Below the pieces are notes generated by a model. The model was not told the DNA's origin, did no database searches, and worked only from the letters and a program-made list of their open reading frames with translations. Positions 1-8,559 of a stretch of 18,614 nucleotides of DNA are shown here, in pieces. Numbering within the stretch: the stretch's first letter is position 1; each line of letters starts with the position of its first letter. The stretch is from an uncultured Bacilli bacterium. Lineage in GTDB: Bacteria; Bacillota_I; Bacilli_A; RF39; UBA660. The position numbers and the translations under genes were made by a program. The stretch is from NCBI GenBank assembly GCA_947595415.1, contig CANQER010000004.1, positions 1-18,614 on the forward strand, given 5' to 3'.

Positions 1-630
1 GGAGCAGTAGCATACTTATCGCATTCAAAGTATGGAAAAATTGGTAATGGACTTTATATTGGTTCTAATAAAGAAATATATCAAAATAAATATAGAGATT
101 CTTCAAAATATTCTTATACAGGATATAGTAATGGAACTCCAAGCAAAGATTCAATATTAACACAATGTTTGTGGAGTGATACAAAAGATAGAGGAAGTGG
201 ACAAGGAGCATGTGGGGCAGGAGCAAGTACAACAGGAAATATAACAGGAATCTATGATATGTCAGGTGGATCATATGAGTATGTGGCAGGATATAGAAAA
301 AATGGAAGTAGACAATATAGTGGATTTACAAGTGACCCAATAGAACAATATCCAAATTTAGCAAAATACTTTGACGTTTATGATGATGATAGTTTAGCAA
401 ATTCAGATACTAATTATAGTACAAGAAAATTAGGGGATGCAACGGCAGAAACAAGAAATTGGTATACTGATGATGCCTTCTTCATTTATTCTAGTAATTC
501 TTGGTTTATTAGAGGGTGTTATTATGCGGCTAATACATACGCTGGAATATTCCAATTTTCTAATCTTGATGGAAATTCTAATAGTATTTATTCCACTCGC
601 CTAGTCCTTTCACCAAGTACTACATCTTAA
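1..630 (+). CDS. C-terminal part of a large surface protein with FGE-sulfatase/C-lectin-like domain (5'-truncated by window)
   Basis: The frame is open from base 1, giving at least 209 residues; the N-terminus lies outside the window. It is a clear paralogue of the C-terminal third of the prepilin-like protein at 10150-12354. Both share GAVAYLS near the start, a DRG-x-G-x-GACGAGASTTGNITGIYDMSGG block, the DPI-[ED]-QYP and YFDVYD stretches, and an ending WFIRG...AGIF...IYSTRLVL. The GIYDMSGGxYEY and WFIRG...RLVL motifs resemble the GLYDMSGNVWEW and RGG...GFRLVL motifs of FGE-sulfatase (C-type-lectin-fold) domains. FGE catalytic function is not implied; ligand binding or adhesion is the likelier role. 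Codons end mostly in A (ACA, GGA, ATA) until about base 470, then mostly in T. The last ~50 codons look like a DGR variable region (see findings). By analogy a type IV prepilin N-terminus is expected, but it is not visible here. Confidence 0.85.
   Translation, partial: GAVAYLSHSKYGKIGNGLYIGSNKEIYQNKYRDSSKYSYTGYSNGTPSKDSILTQCLWSDTKDRGSGQGACGAGASTTGNITGIYDMSGGSYEYVAGYRKNGSRQYSGFTSDPIEQYPNLAKYFDVYDDDSLANSDTNYSTRKLGDATAETRNWYTDDAFFIYSSNSWFIRGCYYAANTYAGIFQFSNLDGNSNSIYSTRLVLSPSTTS
460..609 (+). other. Putative DGR-type variable region with terminal IMH-like block (copy 1)
   Basis: This is the last ~50 codons of the partial surface gene. It aligns almost gap-free with 12199-12345. The final 21 bases (589-609, codons TAT TCC ACT CGC CTA GTC CTT) are identical in both copies, although TCC, CGC and GTC are uncommon codons in this AT-rich DNA. 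Codons at 559-585 differ strongly from the other copy but keep T in third position. That is the layout expected of a variable region followed by an initiation-of-mutagenic-homing site. No template repeat is in the window, so the call is inferential. Confidence 0.5.
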
Positions 631-633
631 TAA

Positions 634-672
634 AAAAACATCTGAAATCATTAATTGAAATCAGATGTTTTT
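634..672. terminator. Bidirectional intrinsic terminator between the surface gene and alr
   Basis: A 12-bp perfect stem, AAAAACATCTGA (634-645) with TCAGATGTTTTT (661-672), starts just after the TAA at 628-630. It has T-runs in both orientations, so it can end the surface gene on + and alanine racemase on -. Confidence 0.85.
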
Positions 673-699
673 ATATGTCTAAATTGTGTTAAATTTACA

Positions 700-1743
700 C
701 TATTTGTACACCCTTAAAACTCTCTTACCAACACTACACAATACCTCATATGGAATCGTATCCAAATGTTTACTTACCTCATTAATATGATCATTATCCC
801 TTAACACTAAAACATCATCATAAAGTTTAACACTAGAATCAATAAGTACAAACATCATATCCATACAAATATTACCTATAATAGGGTATCTATTACCATT
901 AATATAAACATATCTATTCTTATTCTTTCTAATAACCCCATCAGCATAACCAATACAAACAACCCCAACAATCTCATCTTTTAAAGCAATGTGATCTTTA
1001 TTGTAACCTAACTTATCACCCTTACTTAACTTATTTATCTGAACAACTTGACTATGTAATTTAAAAGTACTCTTTAACTTCAAAACACTATTAAACCCAT
1101 ACATAATAATACCCAATCTAATACCACTAACTAAATCAAAATGATAATTCGTAATAGCATCACTAGCTTGAATATGAATAATTAAATTGCTTAAATCCTT
1201 ATCACTTATTAAACTTTTAAAAAGATCGTATTGGTCTAAAGTATCAGTTTCATTACCTGCATTATAAATGTGAGTATAAATTCCCTCTAGGTAAATATCA
1301 CTATTTAAAATTAAATCATAAACCTTATCAAACTCAGTTTTATCTTTGATACCTAGTCTATTCATACCACTATTAATCTTAATATGAACCCTTAAATTTT
1401 TACAATCATTTTTTAAAACATCATTCAAATAACTCAAAGAATTAATCGTAATTGTAATATTTTTTTTAATACACAAATCAATATAATTTGAAGGTATTAC
1501 CCCTAAACATAAAATAGGAATATCCTTATATAACTCTCTTATTTCTAAAGCCTCATCTAAAGTCGCTACAGCTAAATAGTTAATCCCACTTTCAATCATT
1601 GTCTTAATACACTTAATCCCATGTCCATAACAATCAGCTTTCACAACCCCAAAATAGTATTTATACTTGTAATTAGAAATAACTTCTTTAATATTATAAG
1701 CAATATTATTTAAATCAATATCAACATACGTATTTCGATACAT
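700..1743 (-). CDS. alr: Alanine racemase
   Basis: PLP-dependent interconversion of L- and D-alanine in the cytoplasm, supplying D-Ala for peptidoglycan. At 347 residues it is slightly shorter than the usual 360-390. The PLP-lysine motif VVKADCYGHG is at residues 33-42, with K35 the Schiff-base lysine and Y39 conserved. The phosphate-binding IGYADG, the LGYNKD stretch carrying the expected second catalytic Tyr, and GNICMDM are all present in the C-terminal beta domain. The start ATG has an AAGGTGG Shine-Dalgarno about 7 nt upstream. An overlapping ATG 5 nt further upstream is out of frame. The gene is divergent from pyruvate kinase and convergent with the surface gene. Its presence argues for a walled cell rather than a true mycoplasma. 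Confidence 0.95.
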   Translation of the reverse strand: MYRNTYVDIDLNNIAYNIKEVISNYKYKYYFGVVKADCYGHGIKCIKTMIESGINYLAVATLDEALEIRELYKDIPILCLGVIPSNYIDLCIKKNITITINSLSYLNDVLKNDCKNLRVHIKINSGMNRLGIKDKTEFDKVYDLILNSDIYLEGIYTHIYNAGNETDTLDQYDLFKSLISDKDLSNLIIHIQASDAITNYHFDLVSGIRLGIIMYGFNSVLKLKSTFKLHSQVVQINKLSKGDKLGYNKDHIALKDEIVGVVCIGYADGVIRKNKNRYVYINGNRYPIIGNICMDMMFVLIDSSVKLYDDVLVLRDNDHINEVSKHLDTIPYEVLCSVGKRVLRVYK

Positions 1744-1818
1744 ATCATAACCACCTTTACTATTTTATCATAAAAATTAGATAAATTAAAAAAAACTATT
1801 TAAAATTTATGCTTAGTT

Positions 1819-1827
1819 TGGTATAAT
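1819..1827 (+). promoter_or_regulatory. Extended -10 promoter for pyruvate kinase
   Basis: TGGTATAAT is a perfect extended -10 (TGnTATAAT) with only a poor -35 upstream. Transcription should start near 1834, downstream of the ATG at 1829, so the ATG at 1844 is the better start for the gene. Confidence 0.65.
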
Positions 1828-1843
1828 TATGATGGTGAATAAT

Positions 1844-3256
1844 ATGAATAAGACTAAAATAATCGCAACTATAGGTCCTGCTAGTAGTAGTAAAGATACA
1901 ATCAAACAATTAGTTGTTAAAGGAATGAATGTAGTAAGAATTAATTTAAGTCACGCAGATGAAGATTTTTGTAGAAATATCGTTCGTAATGTAGCAGAAG
2001 TAAATAAAGAATTAAATACCTATATCCCAATTATTTTTGATCTAAAAGGACCAGATATTAGAATTGGTAATATAACAGGAGATGAAGCATTCTTAAGTAA
2101 AGGTAGTAAAATTAGAATCTACATGGATGACGTAGTTGGAGATAGTACTAAATTTTCAATCGATTACAATCTAATCAAAGATATTAAAACCAATAACATT
2201 ATTAAAATAGGGGAATCTAGTGTTGAACTTAAAGTCATAGAAAAAGGAAGTAACTATATACTTTGTGAAGTCTTAAATGAAGGATTTATCCAAAGTCATA
2301 AAACTATAAGTATTCCAAATGTAAAACTAAACATTCCATTTTTAAGTGAATATGATAAAAAATGTATTTATCTAGCAGATGAATTAAAAGTTGATTTTTT
2401 AGCCTTATCATTTGTATCTGATTCAGAACAAGTATTAAAAGTAAACGATTTATTAATTGAACTTGGAAACGATCATATTGGAATAATTTCTAAAATTGAA
2501 AACCAAAGTGGTATTGATGATATTGATGAAATAATTAAAATAAGTGATGGAATTATGGTCGCAAGAGGAGATCTTGGTATGGAAATACCTCTAGAACGTG
2601 TACCTATTGTAAGTAAAATGATAACCAATAAATGTCATATTGCAGGAAAGATATGTATTATCGCAACAGAACTATTATCTTCAATGCAAAACGTAAATAG
2701 ACCTACTAGAGCAGAAGTAAGTGATGTCGCTAATGCTGTTATCGATAGTGTCGATGCAGTAATGTTATCAGGTGAGACTACCATTGGTAAATATCCAATC
2801 GAAACAGTTGAAATGATGCATAAAATTATAGCTTCAGCTGAAGAAAATATCGATTACTTGAGTTTACTTGATAGATCTTTACGTAGTGAAAAACAAGATA
2901 TAACTGGAACACTTGCTTATAGTGTTATTGAATGTGCTGATAGACTAAAAGCTAGATGTATTGTTGCTTTAACAGTCAGTGGTTATACAGCTAGAAAGAT
3001 GAGTCGTTTTAGACCAGTGTGTCCAATAATAGCTATCAGTCCTAATATTGAAACTGTTAAAAATTTAGCACTTTATTTTGGAGTATATCCAATTTTAATA
3101 GATGAATTAAATTCTTTGGATAAAATAATTGCTAAATCAAAACAATTAGTTATGCAAAATATGAATATTAAAAATGGTGATAAAGTTATTATAACTGGTG
3201 GTTATCCATTTAAAACTATTAAACATACCAATTTTATGAAAATAGAAGAATTATAG
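1844..3256 (+). CDS. pyk: Pyruvate kinase
   Basis: Converts phosphoenolpyruvate and ADP to pyruvate and ATP, the last step of glycolysis; cytoplasmic. The protein has 470 residues from this start, the normal size for the short form without the extra PEP-utiliser domain of Bacillus Pyk. Visible motifs are TKIIATIGPAS at the N-terminus, NVVRINLSHAD, FDLKGPDIRIG, the active-site stretch ISKIENQSGIDDIDEI, IMVARGDLGMEIP, and NRPTRAEVSDVANAV...VMLSGETTIGKYP. The usual ATQMLESM reads ATELLSSM. An upstream in-frame ATG at 1829 would lie before the predicted transcript start, and homologues begin like MNKTKIIATIGP, so 1844 is preferred. The GH31 gene follows after 15 nt, probably in the same transcript, linking glycan breakdown to glycolysis. 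Confidence 0.95.
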   Translation: MNKTKIIATIGPASSSKDTIKQLVVKGMNVVRINLSHADEDFCRNIVRNVAEVNKELNTYIPIIFDLKGPDIRIGNITGDEAFLSKGSKIRIYMDDVVGDSTKFSIDYNLIKDIKTNNIIKIGESSVELKVIEKGSNYILCEVLNEGFIQSHKTISIPNVKLNIPFLSEYDKKCIYLADELKVDFLALSFVSDSEQVLKVNDLLIELGNDHIGIISKIENQSGIDDIDEIIKISDGIMVARGDLGMEIPLERVPIVSKMITNKCHIAGKICIIATELLSSMQNVNRPTRAEVSDVANAVIDSVDAVMLSGETTIGKYPIETVEMMHKIIASAEENIDYLSLLDRSLRSEKQDITGTLAYSVIECADRLKARCIVALTVSGYTARKMSRFRPVCPIIAISPNIETVKNLALYFGVYPILIDELNSLDKIIAKSKQLVMQNMNIKNGDKVIITGGYPFKTIKHTNFMKIEEL

Positions 3257-3271
3257 AATAAGGGGTGGCTT

Positions 3272-5683
3272 ATGTACGAATTAGGCGAACAATTTAAAGT
3301 TAGTTATGATTTAGCTTTAACTAATCCTAAATCAATTATTTTAGGAAGTAATTATCGTATATCAATACTAACTGAAAGACTGGTAAGATTAGAGTATAAT
3401 GAAAGTGGACAGTTCGTTGATGAACCTACAGAATTAGTGTGGTACAGAAACTTTGAAGTTCCAAAATTTGAAGTTAAAGAAGACGCAAGAACTTTAGAAA
3501 TTAAAACTAGTTATTTTCATCTTTATTATGAAAAAGGTAAACCTTTTGTAGGAAGCAAAATAAATCCTATTGCTAATTTGAAAGTTCAACTAGTAAATAG
3601 TGATAGAACTTGGTATTATAATCATCCAGAAGCACGTAATATTGGAACACCTGGTTTTGATTTAATATCACAAAATGGCCAACAAAGATTTAAACGAGGT
3701 TTGTATTCAACAGAAGGTTTTGCTTCTATTGATGATAGTAATGATAATATCTTACTTCCTAATGGAGCAGTTAAGAAAAAAGAAAGTCAAGGAATTGATA
3801 TCTATTTATTTGTTTACCAAAAAGATTTTGAAGGTTGTCTAAGTGATTATTATAAAATAACTGGTTATCCATCTTTAATACCAAGATATGCTTTAGGTAA
3901 TTGGTGGAGTCGTAATATTGACTATAATGATGTCAGTTTAAAAAATTTAATCGATGAGTTTAATTTTAGTGAAATACCTTTATCAGTTTTACTTTTAGAT
4001 AAAGACTGGCATGTTAGAAAATATAATGGCGTTAATAACGTAAAAAGTGGATTTACTTTCAATAAAGAGTATTTTGAAGCTCCTTATGAAATGATATCTT
4101 ATCTTCATTCTAATGGTATTAGACTAGGTCTTAATATCAATCCTTTTAATGGAATATATCCTTATGAAGAAAGATATGAAAATGTAAGACAAGCTTTAAA
4201 TATAACTGAAGATATCATTATTCCATTTAATGTATATGATCCTCATGTTTTAGACACTTATTTAAAAGAGTTAATTCATCCTTTAGATGATTTAGGAGTA
4301 GATTTCTTTTGGATCGATTTTGATGATAAAAAAAGATTAAACGATTTATGGTTACTTAGTCATTATCAATTTTATGATATGATGCGTAACTCGAAAAGAC
4401 GACCTATGGTTTTAACTAGAAATACTAGTAAAGCAGCTCATAGATATCCAATTTTATATTCTGGTAAAACAATAGTTGGTTGGGATACTTTAAAATCAAT
4501 TCCATTTCACAATGTAAGTGCTACTAATATGGGAGTAAACTTTTGGGCTCATGATATAGGAGGATACTTTAAAGGGATTGAAGATAATAACTTGTATATT
4601 AGATATGTTCAATTAGGTGTTTTTAGTCCAATTTTAAAATTTGGAGCAGAAAAAGGTAAGTATTATAAAAGAGAACCTTGGCGTTGGAGTTTTAATACCT
4701 ATGAAATAACTAAACAATATCTTCAATTAAGACATCGTTTAATTCCATATCTATATACAGAAGCTTATAAGTATCATAAATATGGAAAACCAATGGTAGA
4801 ACCAATTTATTATAAATATCCTGAAATGTTTGATGATGTAAATATCAGAAATGAGTATTATTTTGGTAGTGAACTATTTGTATGTCCAATTGTAAATAAA
4901 AAGGATTATCTTATGAATAGGGTAATTCATAGATTTTATCTACCAGATGGTGTTTGGTATGATTTCGTAACTGGTAAAAAATTCCCAGGTAATAGAAACT
5001 ATATATCATTTTTCAAAGATCAAGATTATCCAGTGTTTGCTAAAGCAGGATCAATTATTACATTTGGCGAAAACGATAACTTAAACGATACAACACCACC
5101 TAAAAATATGGAAATTCAAATATTCCCAGGTAAATCTAATTTGTATAAATTATACGAAGATGATGGTGTAAGTGATCTATATAAAAAGGGTTATTATTTA
5201 CTAACTAGTATTGACTATAATTATCTACCTAATAACTATACTGTAATTATTAGAGCTTTAGAAGGTAAAAGTGGAATAGTTCCAGATAAGAGAAACTATA
5301 AAATTCGTTTTCGTAATACTAAAAGAGCTAATGATGTTATTACTTATTTTAATAATGATCCTATTGAAGCTAACTGTTATGTTGATAAAACAGACTTCGT
5401 AGTTGAAGTAAGAGATGTTCCAACAATTGGTCAGTTGACTTTAAATTGTAAGGGTAATGATATTGAAATAGATGCTGTAAGACTTATCAACGATGATATT
5501 GAATCAATCATATCTGATCTACAAATTGAAACAGAAATGAAAGAAAAAATCGATTCTATTTTGTTTAGTGAATTACCAATTAAGAAAAAAAGGATTGAAA
5601 TACGTAAACTAGGTAATCGTGGTTTAGAGCGAAAATATGTAAGATTATTCTTAAAACTTTTAGAATATATCGAACAAATCTAA
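3272..5683 (+). CDS. Glycoside hydrolase family 31 protein (alpha-glucosidase/alpha-xylosidase-like)
   Basis: An 803-residue protein with no signal peptide, so probably cytoplasmic and acting on imported alpha-linked oligosaccharides. It has the GH31 plan: N-terminal beta domain (about 1-200), catalytic barrel (about 205-530) starting at PRYALGNWWSRN, then beta domains and a charged helical tail (about 735-803). VDFFWIDFDD places D349 at the nucleophile position (WxDM/WxDW in relatives). HRYPILYSGKTIVGWDTL, NFWAHDIGGYFKG and GVFSPILKF match the GH31 branch with SGDT...W and SHDIGG motifs. However, the usual acid/base Asp of SGD[TN] is K399 here, so activity is uncertain (see findings). An AAGGGGTGG ribosome-binding site precedes the start. 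It follows pyk by 15 nt. Substrate cannot be told from sequence. Confidence 0.85.
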   Translation: MYELGEQFKVSYDLALTNPKSIILGSNYRISILTERLVRLEYNESGQFVDEPTELVWYRNFEVPKFEVKEDARTLEIKTSYFHLYYEKGKPFVGSKINPIANLKVQLVNSDRTWYYNHPEARNIGTPGFDLISQNGQQRFKRGLYSTEGFASIDDSNDNILLPNGAVKKKESQGIDIYLFVYQKDFEGCLSDYYKITGYPSLIPRYALGNWWSRNIDYNDVSLKNLIDEFNFSEIPLSVLLLDKDWHVRKYNGVNNVKSGFTFNKEYFEAPYEMISYLHSNGIRLGLNINPFNGIYPYEERYENVRQALNITEDIIIPFNVYDPHVLDTYLKELIHPLDDLGVDFFWIDFDDKKRLNDLWLLSHYQFYDMMRNSKRRPMVLTRNTSKAAHRYPILYSGKTIVGWDTLKSIPFHNVSATNMGVNFWAHDIGGYFKGIEDNNLYIRYVQLGVFSPILKFGAEKGKYYKREPWRWSFNTYEITKQYLQLRHRLIPYLYTEAYKYHKYGKPMVEPIYYKYPEMFDDVNIRNEYYFGSELFVCPIVNKKDYLMNRVIHRFYLPDGVWYDFVTGKKFPGNRNYISFFKDQDYPVFAKAGSIITFGENDNLNDTTPPKNMEIQIFPGKSNLYKLYEDDGVSDLYKKGYYLLTSIDYNYLPNNYTVIIRALEGKSGIVPDKRNYKIRFRNTKRANDVITYFNNDPIEANCYVDKTDFVVEVRDVPTIGQLTLNCKGNDIEIDAVRLINDDIESIISDLQIETEMKEKIDSILFSELPIKKKRIEIRKLGNRGLERKYVRLFLKLLEYIEQI

Positions 5684-5692
5684 CAAAAAATA

Positions 5693-5721
5693 TTGATAAT
5701 AAACGATATTTATATTATAAT
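5693..5721 (+). promoter_or_regulatory. Promoter of the leuS operon
   Basis: TTGATA (5693-5698), 17-nt spacer, TATAAT (5716-5721): near-consensus housekeeping promoter with a start near 5728. An inverted repeat TAAGGTT (5721-5727) / AACCTTA (5737-5743) straddles the expected start and could be an operator. Confidence 0.75.
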
Positions 5722-5753
5722 AAGGTTATAATTTAAAACCTTAGTTAGAAAAT

Positions 5754-5800
5754 AGTATTGTAAATTAAGGTAATAATTACTTGGTTTATGATACTTTTTT
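5754..5800 (+). terminator. Leader terminator hairpin (candidate attenuator) before the leuS operon
   Basis: A long stem pairs 5754-5769 with 5780-5795, about 16 bp including four G-U pairs (AGTATTGTAAA with TTTATGATACT at the base), followed by six T (5795-5800). It lies between the promoter at 5693-5721 and the first gene at 5816, so transcripts must pass it. It could also end read-through from the GH31 gene. No T-box consensus (AGGGTGG) is seen. Confidence 0.6.
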
Positions 5801-5815
5801 GTAGTAGGAGGAGTT

Positions 5816-6166
5816 ATGAATAATATAGTTGTATTTTTAGTATTTTTTATAGTTATCTATTTTTGTTATTTTATATTTGTAATATCTAAAAAACAACAAT
5901 TAGAAAAGTATAAAAAAAGTAGTGAAGTATTATATTTAGTTAAAAAATATAAAGTTGATTTAAAAAAAATCGATATTAAAAAGTTAGCTCATATAACTTC
6001 TTCTACTAATGCATTAATTATTTCTTTAACTATAACAGTTGTAGGAAGTTTTGATAATATATTATTTATTCCTATCATAGGTTTTCCACTGGTTATCATC
6101 TTGATTTTAATTATGTATCATATAATAGGGGTTAGTTTAAAAAGAAGGGAAGATAAAAATGTATAA
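5816..6166 (+). CDS. Small three-helix membrane protein of unknown function
   Basis: A 116-residue protein that I do not recognise as a named family. There is one hydrophobic segment at residues 3-24, a cytoplasm-type charged stretch (about 25-65, Lys-rich with [21 protein letters not shown]), and two more helices at about 66-84 and 86-108, ending KRREDKNV. A good AGGAGGAG ribosome-binding site precedes the ATG. It is the first gene of the operon and overlaps the leuS start by 8 nt, so the two are probably translationally coupled. Position alone does not reveal its role. Confidence 0.75.
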   Translation: MNNIVVFLVFFIVIYFCYFIFVISKKQQLEKYKKSSEVLYLVKKYKVDLKKIDIKKLAHITSSTNALIISLTITVVGSFDNILFIPIIGFPLVIILILIMYHIIGVSLKRREDKNV

Positions 6167-8552
6167 TTTTAGAGAAATTGAAAAGAAATGGCAAACATAT
6201 TGGGATGAGAATAAAACTTTTAAAACAGATGTTTATGATGATACAAAACCTAAATATTATGTTTTAGATATGTTTCCATACCCATCTGGCCAAGGACTTC
6301 ATGTTGGTCATCCTGAAGGGTATACAGCTACTGATATAGTTGCGCGTTATAAAAGAATGAAAGGGTTTAATGTACTTCATCCAATGGGCTGGGATGCTTT
6401 TGGACTTCCTGCTGAACAATACGCTATTCAAACAGGACATCATCCAAAAGAGTTTACTAGTGATAATATAAAAACTTTCAAAAGACAAATTAAATCTTTA
6501 GGTTTGTCTTATGATTGGGATAGAGAAATTTCAACCACTGATCCTTCATACTATAAATGGACGCAATGGATATTTTTAAAACTTTATGAAAAAGGTTTAG
6601 CTTATGTTGATGAGATACCTGTTAATTGGTGTGAAGAGTTAGGGACTGTTTTAGCTAATGAAGAAGTAATTAATGGTAAAAGTGAACGTGGTGGTTATCC
6701 TGTTGTTAGAAAACCAATGCGTCAATGGGTACTTAAAATAACTGAGTATGCAGATCGTTTGTTAGAGGATTTGGATTTAGTAGATTGGCCAGCTTCAACT
6801 AAGGAAATGCAAAAAAATTGGATTGGTAAAAGTGAAGGGGCTAATGTTGTTTTTAAAATAGCTGATACTGATAAAGAGTTTACAGTTTTCACAACTAGAT
6901 GTGATACTTTATTTGGGGCTACTTATTGTGTTTTAGCTCCAGAACATCCTTTTATCAAAGACATTTGTAGTGATGAACAAAGAAGTGAGATTGAAAAGTA
7001 TGTAGAAGTATGTATGAGTAAATCTGACTTAGAAAGAACTGAACTTAATAAAGAAAAAACTGGTGTATTCACAGGAGCATATGCGATAAATCCTGTCAAC
7101 GATAAAAAAATTCCTATTTGGATTTCTGATTATGTTTTAGCTAGTTATGGAACAGGGGCAATAATGGCTGTACCTGCTCATGATGAAAGAGATTATGAGT
7201 TTGCTAATAAATTTGATCTTCCTATTATTCCAGTTTTAGAAGGTGGGGATATAACTAAGGAAGCTTATGTTTTAGATGGAGTTCATATAAATTCTTCTTG
7301 GTTAGATGGACTTAATAAAGAAGATGCTATCAACAAAATGATTGCTTGGTTAGAAGAACACAAATGTGGTTGTAGAAAGGTTCAATATAAACTTCGTGAT
7401 TGGTTGTTTTCAAGACAAAGATATTGGGGTGAACCAATTCCAATTATTATCATGGAGGATGGAAGTTTAAGAACAGTTGATATTGATGAACTTCCTTTGG
7501 AACTTCCAGCTACAGATGATTATCGACCTAGTAAAACTGGTGAAAGTCCACTATCACATTGTACAGATTGGTTAACAGTAAAAATCGATGGTAAGGTTGG
7601 TAAAAGAGAAACTAATACGATGCCACAATGGGCTGGATCTTGTTGGTACTATTTAAGATATATCGATCCTAAAAACGACAAAGAAATATGTGATCCTGAA
7701 TTACTTAAAAAGTGGTTACCTGTTGATCTATATGTTGGGGGAGCAGAACATGCTGTACTTCACTTACTTTATTCAAGATTTTGGCATAAGGTTTTATATG
7801 ATTGTGGAGTAGTACCTACTAAAGAACCATTTAAAAAGTTATTCCATCAAGGTATGATTTTAGGATCTAATAATGAAAAGATGAGTAAATCAAGAGGTAA
7901 TGTTATTAACCCAGATGATATTGTTAATTCTCATGGGGCTGATACTTTAAGGTTGTATGAAATGTTTATGGGACCACTTGAAGCTGCTAAACCTTGGAGT
8001 GAACAAGGTGTTGATGGGGCTAAGAGGTTTTTAGATCGTATTTGGCGTCTTTATACTGAACTTGATAAAATAAAGGATGAAGCTAATCCTAATTTGGAAA
8101 GTATTTATCATAAGACTGTAAAAAAGGTAACTGAAGATTATGAAACTTTAGGATTTAATACAGCTATTAGTAGTATGATGATTTTTATTAATGCTGTTTA
8201 TAAGGAAGATGTTTTTCCACTTGAATATGCAAACAATTTCTTAAAACTTTTAAATCCAATTGTTCCTCATATTACTGAGGAGTTATGGCAAATGTTAGGT
8301 CATGATAATACAATTACTTATGAAGATTGGCCTACTTATGATGAAGCTAAAACTTTGGATGATATGTATGAAATGGTAGTTCAAGTAAATGGTAAGTTAA
8401 GAGGTAAAATTACTGTTAAAATGGATACTAGTAAAGATGAAATGGTAGCTTTAGCTAAAGAGATTGATAATGTTAAAAATTATATTGAGGGCAAAGAAAT
8501 TGTTAAGGTTATAACTGTTGAATCTAAGTTAGTTAATATTGTGGTTAAATAG
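6159..8552 (+). CDS. leuS: Leucyl-tRNA synthetase
   Basis: Charges tRNA-Leu with leucine using ATP; class Ia synthetase. The 797 residues are typical of the bacterial form. The HIGH-type signature is [16 protein letters not shown] (H48-H51) and the KMSKS signature is KMSKS at 574-578. The CP1 editing domain is present, with [20 protein letters not shown] and [19 protein letters not shown]. An anticodon-binding and C-terminal domain follows, with [12 protein letters not shown] near the end. Start: a GAAGGGA Shine-Dalgarno lies inside the preceding gene, which overlaps by 8 nt. All Trp codons are TGG. Expression probably depends on the promoter and leader hairpin at 5693-5800; no T-box is visible. 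Confidence 0.97.
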   Translation: MYNFREIEKKWQTYWDENKTFKTDVYDDTKPKYYVLDMFPYPSGQGLHVGHPEGYTATDIVARYKRMKGFNVLHPMGWDAFGLPAEQYAIQTGHHPKEFTSDNIKTFKRQIKSLGLSYDWDREISTTDPSYYKWTQWIFLKLYEKGLAYVDEIPVNWCEELGTVLANEEVINGKSERGGYPVVRKPMRQWVLKITEYADRLLEDLDLVDWPASTKEMQKNWIGKSEGANVVFKIADTDKEFTVFTTRCDTLFGATYCVLAPEHPFIKDICSDEQRSEIEKYVEVCMSKSDLERTELNKEKTGVFTGAYAINPVNDKKIPIWISDYVLASYGTGAIMAVPAHDERDYEFANKFDLPIIPVLEGGDITKEAYVLDGVHINSSWLDGLNKEDAINKMIAWLEEHKCGCRKVQYKLRDWLFSRQRYWGEPIPIIIMEDGSLRTVDIDELPLELPATDDYRPSKTGESPLSHCTDWLTVKIDGKVGKRETNTMPQWAGSCWYYLRYIDPKNDKEICDPELLKKWLPVDLYVGGAEHAVLHLLYSRFWHKVLYDCGVVPTKEPFKKLFHQGMILGSNNEKMSKSRGNVINPDDIVNSHGADTLRLYEMFMGPLEAAKPWSEQGVDGAKRFLDRIWRLYTELDKIKDEANPNLESIYHKTVKKVTEDYETLGFNTAISSMMIFINAVYKEDVFPLEYANNFLKLLNPIVPHITEELWQMLGHDNTITYEDWPTYDEAKTLDDMYEMVVQVNGKLRGKITVKMDTSKDEMVALAKEIDNVKNYIEGKEIVKVITVESKLVNIVVK

Positions 8553-8559
8553 AGGTAAT

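Noticed and set aside
65..274. Minus-strand ORF under the first surface gene
   Set aside because: A low-complexity antisense shadow of the paralogous surface protein frame.
1829..1843. Pyruvate kinase start at ATG 1829
   Set aside because: It lies before the transcript start predicted by the extended -10 at 1819-1827 and adds five residues absent from the family; ATG 1844 is preferred.
5722..5815. T-box riboswitch for leuS
   Set aside because: No AGGGTGG-type T-box sequence and no room for a stem I specifier loop in a leader of about 88 nt; the hairpin is reported as a generic terminator/attenuator.
6264..6488. Minus-strand ORF inside leuS
   Set aside because: An antisense shadow of the conserved HIGH region of leucyl-tRNA synthetase.
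8539..8559. RNase HII start at TTG 8539
   Set aside because: It would overlap the leuS coding end and lacks a ribosome-binding site; ATG 8560 has AGAGGT upstream and gives the normal family length.
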